Shown piece after piece: positions 48,432-57,848 of a stretch of 64,000 nucleotides of DNA (position 1 is the first letter of the stretch; each line of letters opens with the position of its first letter). The DNA comes from Caldicellulosiruptor bescii DSM 6725 (GTDB lineage Bacteria; Bacillota; Thermoanaerobacteria; Caldicellulosiruptorales; Caldicellulosiruptoraceae), in NCBI RefSeq assembly GCF_000022325.1, contig NC_012034.1, positions 1,630,501-1,694,500 of the forward strand, in the 5' to 3' direction. A program made the position numbers and the translations under genes. The notes beneath the pieces were generated by a model. That model had not been told where the DNA came from, did not search any database, and worked only from the letters and a program-made list of their open reading frames with translations.

Positions 48432-48797
48432 TTATCTTTTGCACTTTTCTTGAACTATATTTTCATTCTTCAATTTTTCTAAAACTTCACTTGGATTTAC
48501 ACCAAATCTCTCCAACGAGGCAAGTATTCCCAAACACACTGTCACATGGCAAAATACTCTCTCAGCAAGTTTTTTTCCTTTTTCAATTGTGGAAAACTCT
48601 AAATAGCTGTTTAGCTCATTTTCTACATCTTCTTTTGTAGAGCTGAACATCTCTTTTAATTCATCAAATGACCTTACAGTCGGTCCAAGTTTGATAGAAG
48701 ATTTTTTTGACACTTTTGGAAAATGAAATTTCAGATACAAAAGTAAACTTGCTACTCCCCCTACGAACCCTATAAAAAACAAAAAAACATTTGCCAA
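48432..48797 (-). CDS. Small membrane-anchored protein of unknown function
   Basis: This 121-residue protein has one N-terminal membrane segment (about residues 3-22, with the glycine-rich GFVGGVASLLLYL) and a soluble, partly helical remainder. Two Cys stand in RVFCHVTVCLGILASLERFG, a second hydrophobic stretch. No family is recognised. It is a single gene with its own terminator. Confidence 0.55.
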   Translation of the reverse strand: MANVFLFFIGFVGGVASLLLYLKFHFPKVSKKSSIKLGPTVRSFDELKEMFSSTKEDVENELNSYLEFSTIEKGKKLAERVFCHVTVCLGILASLERFGVNPSEVLEKLKNENIVQEKCKR

Positions 48798-49243
48798 ACT
48801 ATCACACTCCTTCGAAATTTTATTATACCATAGATATTCATGTTGTTGTTTTGAATTTTACTTCAACTTTTTCAAGAAACATTTAAACTTACATTTTATT
48901 AAATCTACCTCCTTTCTTTTATTTTATTTTCAATTTTTGGAGGGATTTTAATTTGCTCCGATAGGAACTGTACTACGTCGGTTTAAGACAAACCTGTCAT
49001 GCTGCCAAATGACTTGAACAAGAAAGGGAAAATTGCAGCTAATTTTTTATTATATTCAAACCGCTTTTCTGAAAAAGTTCAAATTTTATGCGAAGTTAAA
49101 AAAAACATAAATACTTATTTTGAATAAAAAGCTTTTCAAGAGATATCTGTTGTCCTAAAATAAAATTAAAAGACAATAAATCATAACTGACTTAAAAACT
49201 TTACAAAAGATTTAATTTATAGACAAAAGGAGATATACCAACG
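48798..49243. other. Intergenic stretch of about 445 bp
   Basis: The only notable signal is a minus-strand frame ending at 48948-48950 whose last residues read WQHDRFVLNRRSTVPIGAN. It looks like the tail of a protein but has no start or upstream body, so it may be a remnant of a mobile element. No tRNA or riboswitch pattern is recognised. Confidence 0.35.
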
Positions 49244-50566
49244 ATGAATGAGAAAATAAAGATCTACAGACTGTGTTTTGAAAACCTAAAAGTCTATCGA
49301 AACCTTATGCATGATAATGTTCTTGAAAATCTGTACAATCTTATCTGCTTCATCGACGATGGAAATCACGATTTTGCAAGAATTGCAAATCTTTATAGCA
49401 CAGTTTATTACAATCTTTTAGAAACTGGGAAAGGCTGTAGTTTAAAGGAATACATTATTGAGAAAATTCTCTTTAGCGAAAATACTTTTACGAAATTAGC
49501 AGCAAAAAGTATTAACAACATAGCAATAGACGAAAGTCTTAAAAAAGCTGCAGCTTATGATTTAGACTGCCTTGAGTTTATATCAAACTTTTCTGCAAAA
49601 GAGATAAAAGATTATTTAAAAGAATCTGCTGCCTTGCCAAACTTTTTAGCTGAAAGTTTTTTAGAGCTCAAAGACACAAATACCATGTTGCACAACACCA
49701 TTGACAATTCTACAAAAACCATCATTGAAAAATTTTTGAAAGAAACTTGCTGGAGCAGTTTAATTGAAGAGCTTGTAGAATTCCACAGGCAAAATGGCTT
49801 TGGAATCTTTGCAAAATACAAAGGTTTTTCATGGGATGGCGAGAAGCTAATTGGCATTGAGAACTTAGACCCAATAAGATTAGATAGCCTTGTAAATATT
49901 GACAGGCAGAAGAAGATTGTTGTTGAAAACACTTTAGCGTTTTTAAATGGTCAAAGAGTCAACAACATCCTGCTTTATGGCAGCAGAGGAACTGGAAAGT
50001 CATCAACTGTAAAGGCACTTTTGAACGAGTTTTCTCACAAGGGTTTGAGAGTTGTTGAAGTGTTTAAAGACCAGCTTTACACTTTTCCGAGGCTAATTAG
50101 AATCTTAAGAGATGTCCCGCTTAAATTCATAATTTTTGTAGACGATTTATCTTTTGAAGACATTGAGGAAAATTATACCAAACTAAAAGCCATTTTAGAA
50201 GGGTCTTTAGAGGCAATGCCTCAAAACGTTGTGATATATGCAACTTCAAACAGAAGACACTTGGTAAAAGAAAGGTTCAGCGACAGAAGCAGTCTTTCTG
50301 ATGATGAAGTACACTTTAGAGATACTTTAGAAGAAAAACTTTCTCTTGTCGACAGATTCGGAATAATAGTCACATACCCATCCCCAACCCAGCAAGAATA
50401 CCTTGCAATTGTTAATGAAATTGCAAAGAAAAGAGGAATTGAGATTACAGAAAAGCTTCACAGGCTTGCTCTGCAGTGGGAGATGAATTACAACGGTCGC
50501 TCAGCAAGAACAGCTAAGCAGTTTGTTGACTGGTATGAGGCACAGGTTAAAATAGAAAAGGGCTAA
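49244..50566 (+). CDS. DUF815-family P-loop ATPase
   Basis: This 440-residue cytosolic ATPase has Walker A GSRGTGKSS at about residue 245 and Walker B with FIIFVDDLSFED near 300, followed by VIYATSNRRHLV (sensor 1 region) and SARTAKQFVDWYE at the C-terminus. These are the signatures of the DUF815 AAA+-like family, whose role is unknown. The N-terminal 200 residues are helical and variable. A ribosome-binding site (AAAGGAG) precedes the ATG. It is monocistronic and ends in a terminator. Confidence 0.88.
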   Translation: MNEKIKIYRLCFENLKVYRNLMHDNVLENLYNLICFIDDGNHDFARIANLYSTVYYNLLETGKGCSLKEYIIEKILFSENTFTKLAAKSINNIAIDESLKKAAAYDLDCLEFISNFSAKEIKDYLKESAALPNFLAESFLELKDTNTMLHNTIDNSTKTIIEKFLKETCWSSLIEELVEFHRQNGFGIFAKYKGFSWDGEKLIGIENLDPIRLDSLVNIDRQKKIVVENTLAFLNGQRVNNILLYGSRGTGKSSTVKALLNEFSHKGLRVVEVFKDQLYTFPRLIRILRDVPLKFIIFVDDLSFEDIEENYTKLKAILEGSLEAMPQNVVIYATSNRRHLVKERFSDRSSLSDDEVHFRDTLEEKLSLVDRFGIIVTYPSPTQQEYLAIVNEIAKKRGIEITEKLHRLALQWEMNYNGRSARTAKQFVDWYEAQVKIEKG

Positions 50567-50596
50567 GACACTGACAGATTCGCACTTAGCCCTTTT
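50556..50596. terminator. Terminator after the DUF815 gene
   Basis: AAAAGGGCTAAG (50556-50567) and CTTAGCCCTTTT (50585-50596) make a perfect 12-bp stem with a 17-nt loop. The DUF815 stop codon is in the left arm. It may also serve the nuclease gene on the other strand. Confidence 0.85.
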
Positions 50597-50620
50597 GAGC
50601 TTTTTAATATCTCTCTACTT

Positions 50621-51046
50621 TTACAGTAATTTCAAATTCGATCTTTTGACAAAATCTTCAAAAGATATTATTTCTACCAAGTTCCCCTCTTTTATATAGT
50701 CAACATGTTTTTGATTTAAATAAAAATCTTTTGCTTTCTTAGTATATCCTGTTCAACTAATTATAATATAAGCTTTTTTATACTTTGGATTTTCCTTTAA
50801 AATTTTAACCAAGGTGATTATCTCATAATCTACTTTTTGCTCTGCTGTTCCACGTGTTTGCTGCCATTTAGCACTCATAATTATCTCGTCATTTAAAACA
50901 AAATCAGCTTTATATTTATTCCCAAAGAGATCATTGCCAACCACAACTTGTTCCTTAAATGCATCAGGGTAATTTTCTAACAATGCTTGTTGAATCAATT
51001 TTTCATGAACCTTCCCTGTCCGAGTACCTCTTCCACCAGGTAACAC
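50621..51046 (-). pseudogene. PD-(D/E)XK-type restriction nuclease gene interrupted by an in-frame TGA
   Basis: From a GTG at 51046 (AAGGTG upstream) the frame encodes 97 residues, including GRGTRTGKVHEKLIQQALL and KADFVLNDEIIMSAKWQQ, a likely nuclease core with Asp and Lys. It stops at a TGA at 50753-50755. The same frame then stays open to 50621 (TGYTKKAKDFYLNQKH, then FEDFVKRSNLKLL), which looks like the natural C-terminus. One base change probably created the stop. The gene is 15 bp downstream of a Dam-type methylase, so I read it as the cognate restriction enzyme, now truncated. Confidence 0.65.
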
Positions 51047-51061
51047 AATAACACCTTCTTT

Positions 51062-51898
51062 TCAATAATTAGTTATAATAACTTCTTTATGACCAGTCTT
51101 TTTCTCTGTACTTGAATTAATGAGTCTTTTTGCCTCTATTACCTCAATGTTGTAACTTCTATAAAGATCTCTTATAAACTCTGAATCTGAGTTGCTTACC
51201 ATAACAAAACAACCCTTTTTGCTCAGGTTATCACAAACATTTTTCAGTCTTACTTGTTCCTCTTTTGAAAAACCTGCAACTGTGTAATCAGTAAAATTAG
51301 CTGTTTTGGACACAGGCATGTATGGAGGGTCAAAATACACAAAATCAAACCTTGATGCTTTTTTTACTGCTTCTTCAAAGTCTGCATGTAAAATTTCAAC
51401 AGATTGTAGCATTTCTGAAAAGGCAAATATTTCTTCGCTGGTTGGCATTTTAGGATTTTTATATCTTCCAAAAGGAACATTGAATTCGCCTTTTGAATTC
51501 ACCCTGTAAAGCCCATTGTAACAATGTCTGTTCAAATAGAGCAATAACACTGCTTTGAGTAAGTTTTCATTTTCAATTGTACCCATATTTTTTATTTTAA
51601 TAGAATTGTAAAGTTCTCTTGCCTTGTAATAATCGTCTTTAGCATTTTTAAAATCTAAATTTTTAATATAGTAAACTACCTCATCTGGACAATCTTTAAT
51701 TGCAGTGTAAAGGTTTATGAGTTCAAGATTAATATCTGAAACAACAGCATTCTTTAAAATTCCTCTATTATAAAGCTCTATCAAAAGTGCTCCGCCACCT
51801 AAAAAAGGTTCATAATATGTGGAAAAATGGCTTGGCAGTTTTTCAAGCAAACTCTTTATTATCTGCCTTTTGCCACCCGCCCATTTCACTATGGGCAC
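51062..51898 (-). CDS. DNA adenine methylase, Dam/D12 class, with displaced start
   Basis: The enzyme methylates adenine in a short site. The SAM motif appears at the N-terminus (PIVKWAGGKRQ, then YYEPFLGGGALLIELY), and FDFVYFDPPYMPVS carries the catalytic DPPY. From GTG 51898 it has 278 residues but no ribosome-binding site. Upstream, an ATG at 51935 begins a frame (MRTQITFF) that would join this one if the T8 run at 51911-51918 had seven T. The gene is probably switched by, or damaged in, that run. A companion nuclease follows. Confidence 0.85.
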   Translation of the reverse strand: MPIVKWAGGKRQIIKSLLEKLPSHFSTYYEPFLGGGALLIELYNRGILKNAVVSDINLELINLYTAIKDCPDEVVYYIKNLDFKNAKDDYYKARELYNSIKIKNMGTIENENLLKAVLLLYLNRHCYNGLYRVNSKGEFNVPFGRYKNPKMPTSEEIFAFSEMLQSVEILHADFEEAVKKASRFDFVYFDPPYMPVSKTANFTDYTVAGFSKEEQVRLKNVCDNLSKKGCFVMVSNSDSEFIRDLYRSYNIEVIEAKRLINSSTEKKTGHKEVIITNY

Positions 51899-52073
51899 AA
51901 CTTTTTGGCGAAAAAAAAGTTATTTGAGTCCTCATTGCAAAACCATACTCCAGATTTAAAATTAACTATTGATTTGATTATACCATACATTTGTTTGGTG
52001 TGCAAGGATTAATATCTTATTTGATATCAAACAAAATTTTAATCTATGAGTTGCTCTCATACTCAAATTGCCA

Positions 52074-52265
52074 TTAAAATCCTTTTAAGTAATCAATAAC
52101 TATCTGATTTAGCTTAGAATATTCACTTATATTTTCTGTTCTGACCAGAATTTCTCTTTCTATAAGTCTATTTTTCCTCTTTACTTTCAAATTAGCAGAT
52201 GAAGTACCGATTTGTTGTTTTTGTTTTACTTCATCGATTGAATTACAGTATATAAAATCTTCCAT
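52074..52265 (-). CDS. Short open frame of unknown nature
   Basis: The 63-residue frame is highly charged (VKRKNRLIEREILVRTENIS) and has no ribosome-binding site or recognised motif. A neighbouring frame upstream (FEFEEYATSIAIIKAW) could be its earlier part, so this may be a frameshifted remnant. Confidence 0.25.
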   Translation of the reverse strand: MEDFIYCNSIDEVKQKQQIGTSSANLKVKRKNRLIEREILVRTENISEYSKLNQIVIDYLKGF

Positions 52266-52507
52266 GCTTTAATTATAGCAATGCTTGTAGCATACTCTTC
52301 AAACTCAAAAATCTCTCTCAAAACACCTCATGTAAAGAGATTATAACCTGGAACATTTTTAAGTTGCGAATATCACTCAAGTCAAAATTTTGTGTTTGAG
52401 CATCCAAAAAAATCTTTGCACCTGTGTCGAAAGTGCTAATATGACAAGAAAATGTCTCTGGGATGTTCATTTAGTTAGTCATATGTAAAGTAAATATGGC
52501 AATAATA

Positions 52508-53392
52508 TTAATATTTCCTTTTACAAAATAATCCTATAAAAGCTTTTTTAACAAATCTGCTAAATTTATATACAATCGGCATTACAAATATCATCATATA
52601 AACAAAGCCAAATATAGTAACCCAAACAGCAGCCAGTATATACATTTTTATTAGACTTAATAACAAAAAGCCACCCAAAAATAAGATATAAAATAATTCA
52701 TGTGGTAATTTCAAAAAGAGGCGGTTAAAATAAAGCAAAGGTGAGTTTAGCATTTTCAAATACTCCAAAACCATAAGCATATCTTGGTCATTTGGATATT
52801 CTTGCCAAGCAAGCTTAGCATAATTATACGCCTTTTTGAAGTTTCCTCTATTGACTTCATACAAAACTAATAACTTATATATACTACCAATTTTACTTGA
52901 AGATGTAAACAATTTTTTAATTGTCTTGTTAGCCTTTTCAAAATTTCTATTGTAAAGATTTACAAAGAATTCATTTTCTAAAATTAAATCATTTGTGGGT
53001 TCCAAAGACTTGGCATATTTTAAAATTTCTAAGCCCTTTTCAATAAAACCTGTTTCAATTAAAAGTTCGCTGTAACAAGCTAAGACTTCTACATAAACAT
53101 TATCTATCTTTAAAGCCTGCAAATAACATCTCTCAGCCTGAGAATAATCTTTTTGATGGTGATAAATCTGCCCTAAAACAGCCCATGCAACTTTATTATT
53201 AGAATCAATTTTCAGAGCTTCTTTAGCATAATCTTCTGCTTTTTTCAGATTACCAGATTCCAATTCTATAGCTGAAAGTTGAATATATGCTTCTGCATTT
53301 AAAGGGTCTTCTTGTAAAATGTTTTGAATAACTTCACGTGCTTTTTTATAATTTCCACTTTCTAAATAATGCAAGACAAGGTCTCTCCGCAT
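52508..53392 (-). CDS. TPR protein with C-terminal membrane segments
   Basis: This 294-residue protein has about six tetratricopeptide-like repeats (residues 1-205), with typical blocks such as NAEAYIQLSAIELESGNLKKA and KVAWAVLGQIYHHQKDYSQAE. Two strongly hydrophobic segments follow (about 225-270), then a basic tail. TPR modules bind partner proteins, so it probably presents a docking surface at the membrane. It is the last gene of a three-gene unit, 3 bp after a small membrane protein and close behind an AAA ATPase that also has a TPR-like start. Confidence 0.8.
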   Translation of the reverse strand: MRRDLVLHYLESGNYKKAREVIQNILQEDPLNAEAYIQLSAIELESGNLKKAEDYAKEALKIDSNNKVAWAVLGQIYHHQKDYSQAERCYLQALKIDNVYVEVLACYSELLIETGFIEKGLEILKYAKSLEPTNDLILENEFFVNLYNRNFEKANKTIKKLFTSSSKIGSIYKLLVLYEVNRGNFKKAYNYAKLAWQEYPNDQDMLMVLEYLKMLNSPLLYFNRLFLKLPHELFYILFLGGFLLLSLIKMYILAAVWVTIFGFVYMMIFVMPIVYKFSRFVKKAFIGLFCKRKY

Positions 53393-53395
53393 ATC

Positions 53396-53944
53396 TCATG
53401 ACCCCCATACTAATTCAGCAACTACCGCTCCTATAGCTAATCCTATGCCTACTTGTATTATAATTCCTACAAACACAACAGCTGCCATTGATTTGTAAAA
53501 ACCATTTTTTACAGCATTATAATATACAATCTGTCTCTTTTCTAAGATTCTATAAAGGAGTAAATATAGTACATTAAATAATCTTACAATAATTTTCCTG
53601 TAAGATTTAATATCATTTCTTTTTTCATTCGCAATCTCATTTGATTTCTTTAACCGTTCTCTGATGTCAACAATTTGCTCTTTAGTCTTTCTCTCTCTTA
53701 TTGCTGTAATTGTTTCATAAGTAATAACACAAGCTTCAGCGGCATATAATAGAATAGCTAATAATACAAACAAATTAATTATTTTCTTGCTGACACCCAT
53801 TGTCTTTAAATTTCCAATACAAACAGCTGCTAAAGGTATAATGCCCGCAAGAATAGCTACCCACCAAAAGTTTTGAGATTTATAAATTCTTTTACTCTCA
53901 TAATTTCCTAATACGGGTTCAAAAAGTTTCTGGTTCCTCTCCAT
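53396..53944 (-). CDS. Membrane protein of the AAA/TPR cassette
   Basis: This 182-residue protein has two membrane helices near the N-terminus (about residues 27-46 and 56-75), a charged cytoplasmic helix-rich part (RERKTKEQIVDIRERLKK) and a C-terminal hydrophobic stretch rich in Gly/Val/Ala (about 150-175). No family is recognised. It is between the ATPase and the TPR gene with gaps of only 19 and 3 bp, so the three probably form one complex. Confidence 0.65.
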   Translation of the reverse strand: MERNQKLFEPVLGNYESKRIYKSQNFWWVAILAGIIPLAAVCIGNLKTMGVSKKIINLFVLLAILLYAAEACVITYETITAIRERKTKEQIVDIRERLKKSNEIANEKRNDIKSYRKIIVRLFNVLYLLLYRILEKRQIVYYNAVKNGFYKSMAAVVFVGIIIQVGIGLAIGAVVAELVWGS

Positions 53945-53963
53945 CTCTTCTCACCACCCATAT

Positions 53964-55358
53964 TTATAAATGTTTGCAGTATTTGTTAATAAACTTTGCA
54001 ACATCATCAAACCTTCCATCTTCATTTGCGAAAGTAATATAGTTTTTCATGATGCGCAGCCATTCAATAGTTGAAGGTTTAACCATTTCAATTGCTTTAA
54101 GCAAATCTTCAGTAGTTATTCCTCTTTCTTTCCCTCCACTCAATATGTCATCTATAATCGCTTCTGCAGCAGTTTCTACTACATTTTCAATATCTGCTCC
54201 TGAGAAAAAAGAAGTCCTTTGCGCTAATAAATCGTAATTTATCTCACCATCCACAGGTCTTCCCATCAACTTTACTCTGAAAATTTCTTTTCGAGCTTCT
54301 AAATCAGGAGGTGGAACAAATATCAGCCTGTCAAATCTTCCTTGTCTTAATAAAGCCATGTCTAAATCCCATGGAGTATTGGTAGCACCAATAATAAGTA
54401 TTCCTTCATTTTCAGATTTAAATCCGTCCATCTGCAACAGTAATTCATCTGTGAGCACTCGTAAGGACTCCTGTCTTTGTTTTACTCTGCTATAGCCAAA
54501 TGTATCAACTTCATCAAAGAAAAGTACACACGGTTTGTGAAAGCGAGCATACTCAAAAACTTCTTTCAAGTTTTTTTCGCTTTGCCCAAGATATGGATCA
54601 AGTATATCAGAAATGTTAACAGCTAAAAAAGGCAAATTACACTCACCTGCTAAAGCCCGTGCAAAAAATGTCTTGCCACAGCCTGGTGGCCCATAAAAGA
54701 GAATACCCCCACCTATCCTTTTCCTAAATTTCTGGAAAATAGATGGATTAAAAAGAGGTTTTATAATCCTTATAGTTAGTATGTTTTTTAGCTCCTCATA
54801 GCCGCCGATATCACTAAAAGTAACTTTTTCTTCCCTTTCTTTAATAAATTTGTACATTTCTCTTTTAGTTCTAAAAACTTGAAAATCAATAACATTTTCT
54901 AAATATTTATCATTATCGCTTGCTTCTTCGACTTCTTCAAATTCCTCTTCTAATTCTTCCCTTTCAGCTTCTTCATATTTCTCTTCTTTCACAATTTCTT
55001 CATCCTTATCAAATTCATCATTTGCCTCAAATTCATGGTCTACTTCCAAGCACTCTTTTTGGGAATTTGAATACTCTTCAATTTTCACCACCTTTTCGTC
55101 CTCTTGTATATCTGAAATTTTAGAATTCTCTTTTAAATCCATTTTTGTAGCCTTCTCTTCTTTAACAACACTACTCATAGCCTCTACAATTAAAAGCTTA
55201 AGATCTTTCTCATTGCAATTCTTCAACGCTGCTATAAAATAATTCATAGCAGCAGTACTATCACCATTTTCCGCATATTCAAGCCCAAGCAAATAAAGTA
55301 CTTCACTTTTTTCAGGCATTTCTTGAAGTAATTTTTGAAGCACTTCTATCTTACTCAT
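53964..55358 (-). CDS. AAA ATPase (Cdc48/FtsH-like) with TPR-like N-terminus
   Basis: This 464-residue protein has an N-terminal TPR-like helical pair (about 1-65), a strongly acidic Glu-rich linker (about 100-150) and a classic AAA domain: GPPGCGKT (223-230), LFFDEVD (279-285), second region of homology with TNTPWDLDMALLRQGRFDR (arginine finger) and the AAA lid. There is no protease domain. Single-ring AAA ATPases of this type unfold or remodel proteins. Together with the following membrane and TPR genes it suggests a membrane-linked remodelling machine. Confidence 0.85.
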   Translation of the reverse strand: MSKIEVLQKLLQEMPEKSEVLYLLGLEYAENGDSTAAMNYFIAALKNCNEKDLKLLIVEAMSSVVKEEKATKMDLKENSKISDIQEDEKVVKIEEYSNSQKECLEVDHEFEANDEFDKDEEIVKEEKYEEAEREELEEEFEEVEEASDNDKYLENVIDFQVFRTKREMYKFIKEREEKVTFSDIGGYEELKNILTIRIIKPLFNPSIFQKFRKRIGGGILFYGPPGCGKTFFARALAGECNLPFLAVNISDILDPYLGQSEKNLKEVFEYARFHKPCVLFFDEVDTFGYSRVKQRQESLRVLTDELLLQMDGFKSENEGILIIGATNTPWDLDMALLRQGRFDRLIFVPPPDLEARKEIFRVKLMGRPVDGEINYDLLAQRTSFFSGADIENVVETAAEAIIDDILSGGKERGITTEDLLKAIEMVKPSTIEWLRIMKNYITFANEDGRFDDVAKFINKYCKHL

Positions 55359-55538
55359 TTTATTTTTATATTTTGTATGTAAAATTTGCTTTAATTATAT
55401 ACTATACTTGGACAACATGTCAATATGAGGATTAAAAGCGATAGTGTTAAGAAGTTTGTAGGAAAATCTTTTTATTAAAATACTATTGCATTTAAAAAAT
55501 CTCCAGTACCTAAGGTTTTCAATACCCTAAACAATAAA

Positions 55539-55911
55539 TCAACTTTTCCTCTCCAGAATTAGTATATTATTCCTCATTTCCTCAACCTGCTTCTTTATCC
55601 TCTTAATATTTTTTCTCATGATCTCTTTCACTACTTGTTCACTTCCGTCTCTCTTTTCTGCCTTCCGACAAATCTCATTTAAATACGCCTCTCTTAAGTT
55701 TACACCATTATACTTCAAGCTCAATAACTTTACCATAACCTCTGCTCCTTCTTCGCTCCATCCTCTTAGTCTTGAACTCATCCTATCTGCTAATACATGG
55801 CTTACATGCCCTTCTGCACTACATCCTTTTATAATCCTATTATCTAACTCTAATACTATATTATCCCAATAATTAGCTATATATCTCCTACTTTCACTTA
55901 TCCTCTTCGGG
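55539..55911 (-). pseudogene. C-terminal fragment of an ISLre2-type (UPF0236) transposase
   Basis: The minus-strand frame reads ISESRRYIANYWDNI, KGCSAEGHVSHVLADRM and SSRLRGWSEEGAEVMVKL, the conserved end of ISLre2/UPF0236 transposases. The matching N-terminal fragment is on the other side of the IS256-like element at 57229-57504. The central part is missing. Confidence 0.8.
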
Positions 55912-57228
55912 AGTTAAAATAAAATTGTGTCCACTGTATAATTAGTATTGAAATAATCACCAAAGGGGGTTCACGATTATGGAGAAAAATGAAATTTTTG
56001 AGACCGCTAAAAATATGGCTATCGAACAAGTGCTAAATATGTATTGCTTCCTGTGATGATCCTACTCGCCCAGCTCTAAAACAGCTAAAAGTAAAACTTG
56101 CTCGATTGCTTTATGTTATCAGAAAGAACTGTTTACCTTGCTAAAAACGAAAACGACAAAGGCAATGGTTTTTACGATAGAAAACTTGCAACACCTGCCT
56201 TGTGTCTTGAAATCTCTGTCCCTCGTACACGCCCTTAGAATTTCCGACCTTCTATTCTCTTCTTTCCGCTACAAAAGAGTTGATAGCTTATCTACTTCCC
56301 TTCTTATGTCGCAAGTACATCAATGGTTATTCTTGAGCGTTCCCTTATTCAAACTTTGAAAGCTTTGAATCTTCCATATTCCGAAAATGAAATACTAAAA
56401 ATCAAAGAAGACCTTAAAAATGAGCTTCAGTTATTCAAACAAAGAGAACTACCAACAAGTGCTTTTGCTCTCATCATCGATGGTTATTCAGAAGTGAAGT
56501 TAAGGACAATTCTAAAGTTAAACAAGCTACTTGCAATGCCAGCCTCGGTATCGACTTAGAAGGTAAAAAAGACATTTTCGGTGTCTACACTTTCTTCGGC
56601 AAAGAAAATAAGGCTGATTGGATGAAAGTATTTGAAGACTTAATTACAAGAGGGCTAAAAGAGATTCTAATTGTCATAAGTGATGACTTCCCTGGTATTA
56701 TAGATGCTGTCAAACTTGCTTATCCTCTTGCTGACCTTGAGCTTGCTTTTGTCCACCTCCAATGAAATAGCTGAAAACATATGACAAAGGATAAAGCTTT
56801 CAGCTTTTAACAAGAGTTTAGACAGAGTTAGAATTTCTTCCTTCGATTTTGACGAAGCTGTACTGAAATTTAAAGAACTTTGTAATGGATACCTTTCAAA
56901 ATATCCTCAATTTTATTGCTGCAATATCAGAAAAAGCAGAGTTTTATTCTGTTCATATGAAATACCCTGAGGAATTAAGAAAGCAGATTCTTTGCTACAG
57001 ACGCCGCCTTGCGTGTAAACAGCATGATTGAAAAGGCAAGAAGTAAATTCAGGTGGATACTTTTAAGGCTGCCAAAGTCTTAGAAATTAATATTTACTTA
57101 CAGCGGGAGAACTTACGCCGTACAAAATAGAAAAATGGAGTTCCCAGCATTAGAAAATGCGTTAACAACATAACCCAACTCTACAATTTGCGTTATAAAT
57201 TGGAAACACAAAATTCTTGACAAGTCTC
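55912..57228 (+). mobile_element. Degenerate IS256/mutator-like element, copy 2
   Basis: It is a near-identical, same-orientation copy of 30355-31675, with the same stops and frameshifts at most places. Readable transposase stretches are FGKENKADWMKVFEDLI and VISDDFPGI. That both copies share the same lesions means the broken form was copied or moved, probably by a transposase supplied in trans or by recombination. It sits between two parts of an ISLre2-type transposase. Confidence 0.75.
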
Positions 57229-57504
57229 CGTCCTTATATATTCCACATCTCCAAATATTGTCTTTACGCTCCTCTTATCTTTCCTTACAACCTCATACCT
57301 TGCCTTCCTCTTCTTTTCATTCCTTACAATCTCATCTACAAGTCCGCATGCCTCTTTTATCATCTCCTTCCCTATCTCATCCATCTTCTCCTTCAATTCC
57401 ATTGAATACATCGCTATATCTTTCTCACCTCTTAATATCTCCACTATCCCTTCTCCAAATCTATTTAAAAGTTCCTCTATTTTTGCTATAATATTATCAA
57501 ACAT
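57229..57504 (-). pseudogene. N-terminal fragment of an ISLre2-type transposase
   Basis: About 90 residues starting MFDNIIAKIEELLNRFGEGI and reaching SVKTIFGDVEYIRTE are typical of the ISLre2/UPF0236 N-terminus. The frame then runs into the end of the IS256-like copy. Confidence 0.75.
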
Positions 57505-57848
57505 TTTGCTCCTTCCTTTGGTTTGTTTTTCCTTTCAGTTTTCTTCTTCTTTTTTTTACTCATTATTTTATATCATTCTCTCATTTTTCCCAAGAGGAGG
57601 AAGCATTTTTTCCATCTCAAGTCCTATAAATATTTTACACTAAGTATCTTTCCTTACTCTTCTATTAAGTGTATGATAAAAACATTTCATTTCTCATCTT
57701 TTAAAGTGCCAGAAAAAACTTTAAGTAATTTGCTAATCCTTTCAGGTATTCTGACACTCAAATATATTGTCTAACCGTAAGATATTTATAAAAGGTAATT
57801 AAAAGCATATTAGTTACTTTTCTTATAATTAGCAGTGATAACTACAAA
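57505..57848. other. AT-rich intergenic stretch without a recognised gene
   Basis: It lies between the ISLre2 fragment and the OLD-family gene. The plus strand is pyrimidine-rich at its start. No gene, tRNA or clear hairpin was found. Confidence 0.4.

Noticed and set aside
50753-50755. TGA in the nuclease gene as a selenocysteine codon
   Set aside because: I saw no SECIS-like hairpin right after it and the position is not near the catalytic motif; a nonsense mutation is simpler.
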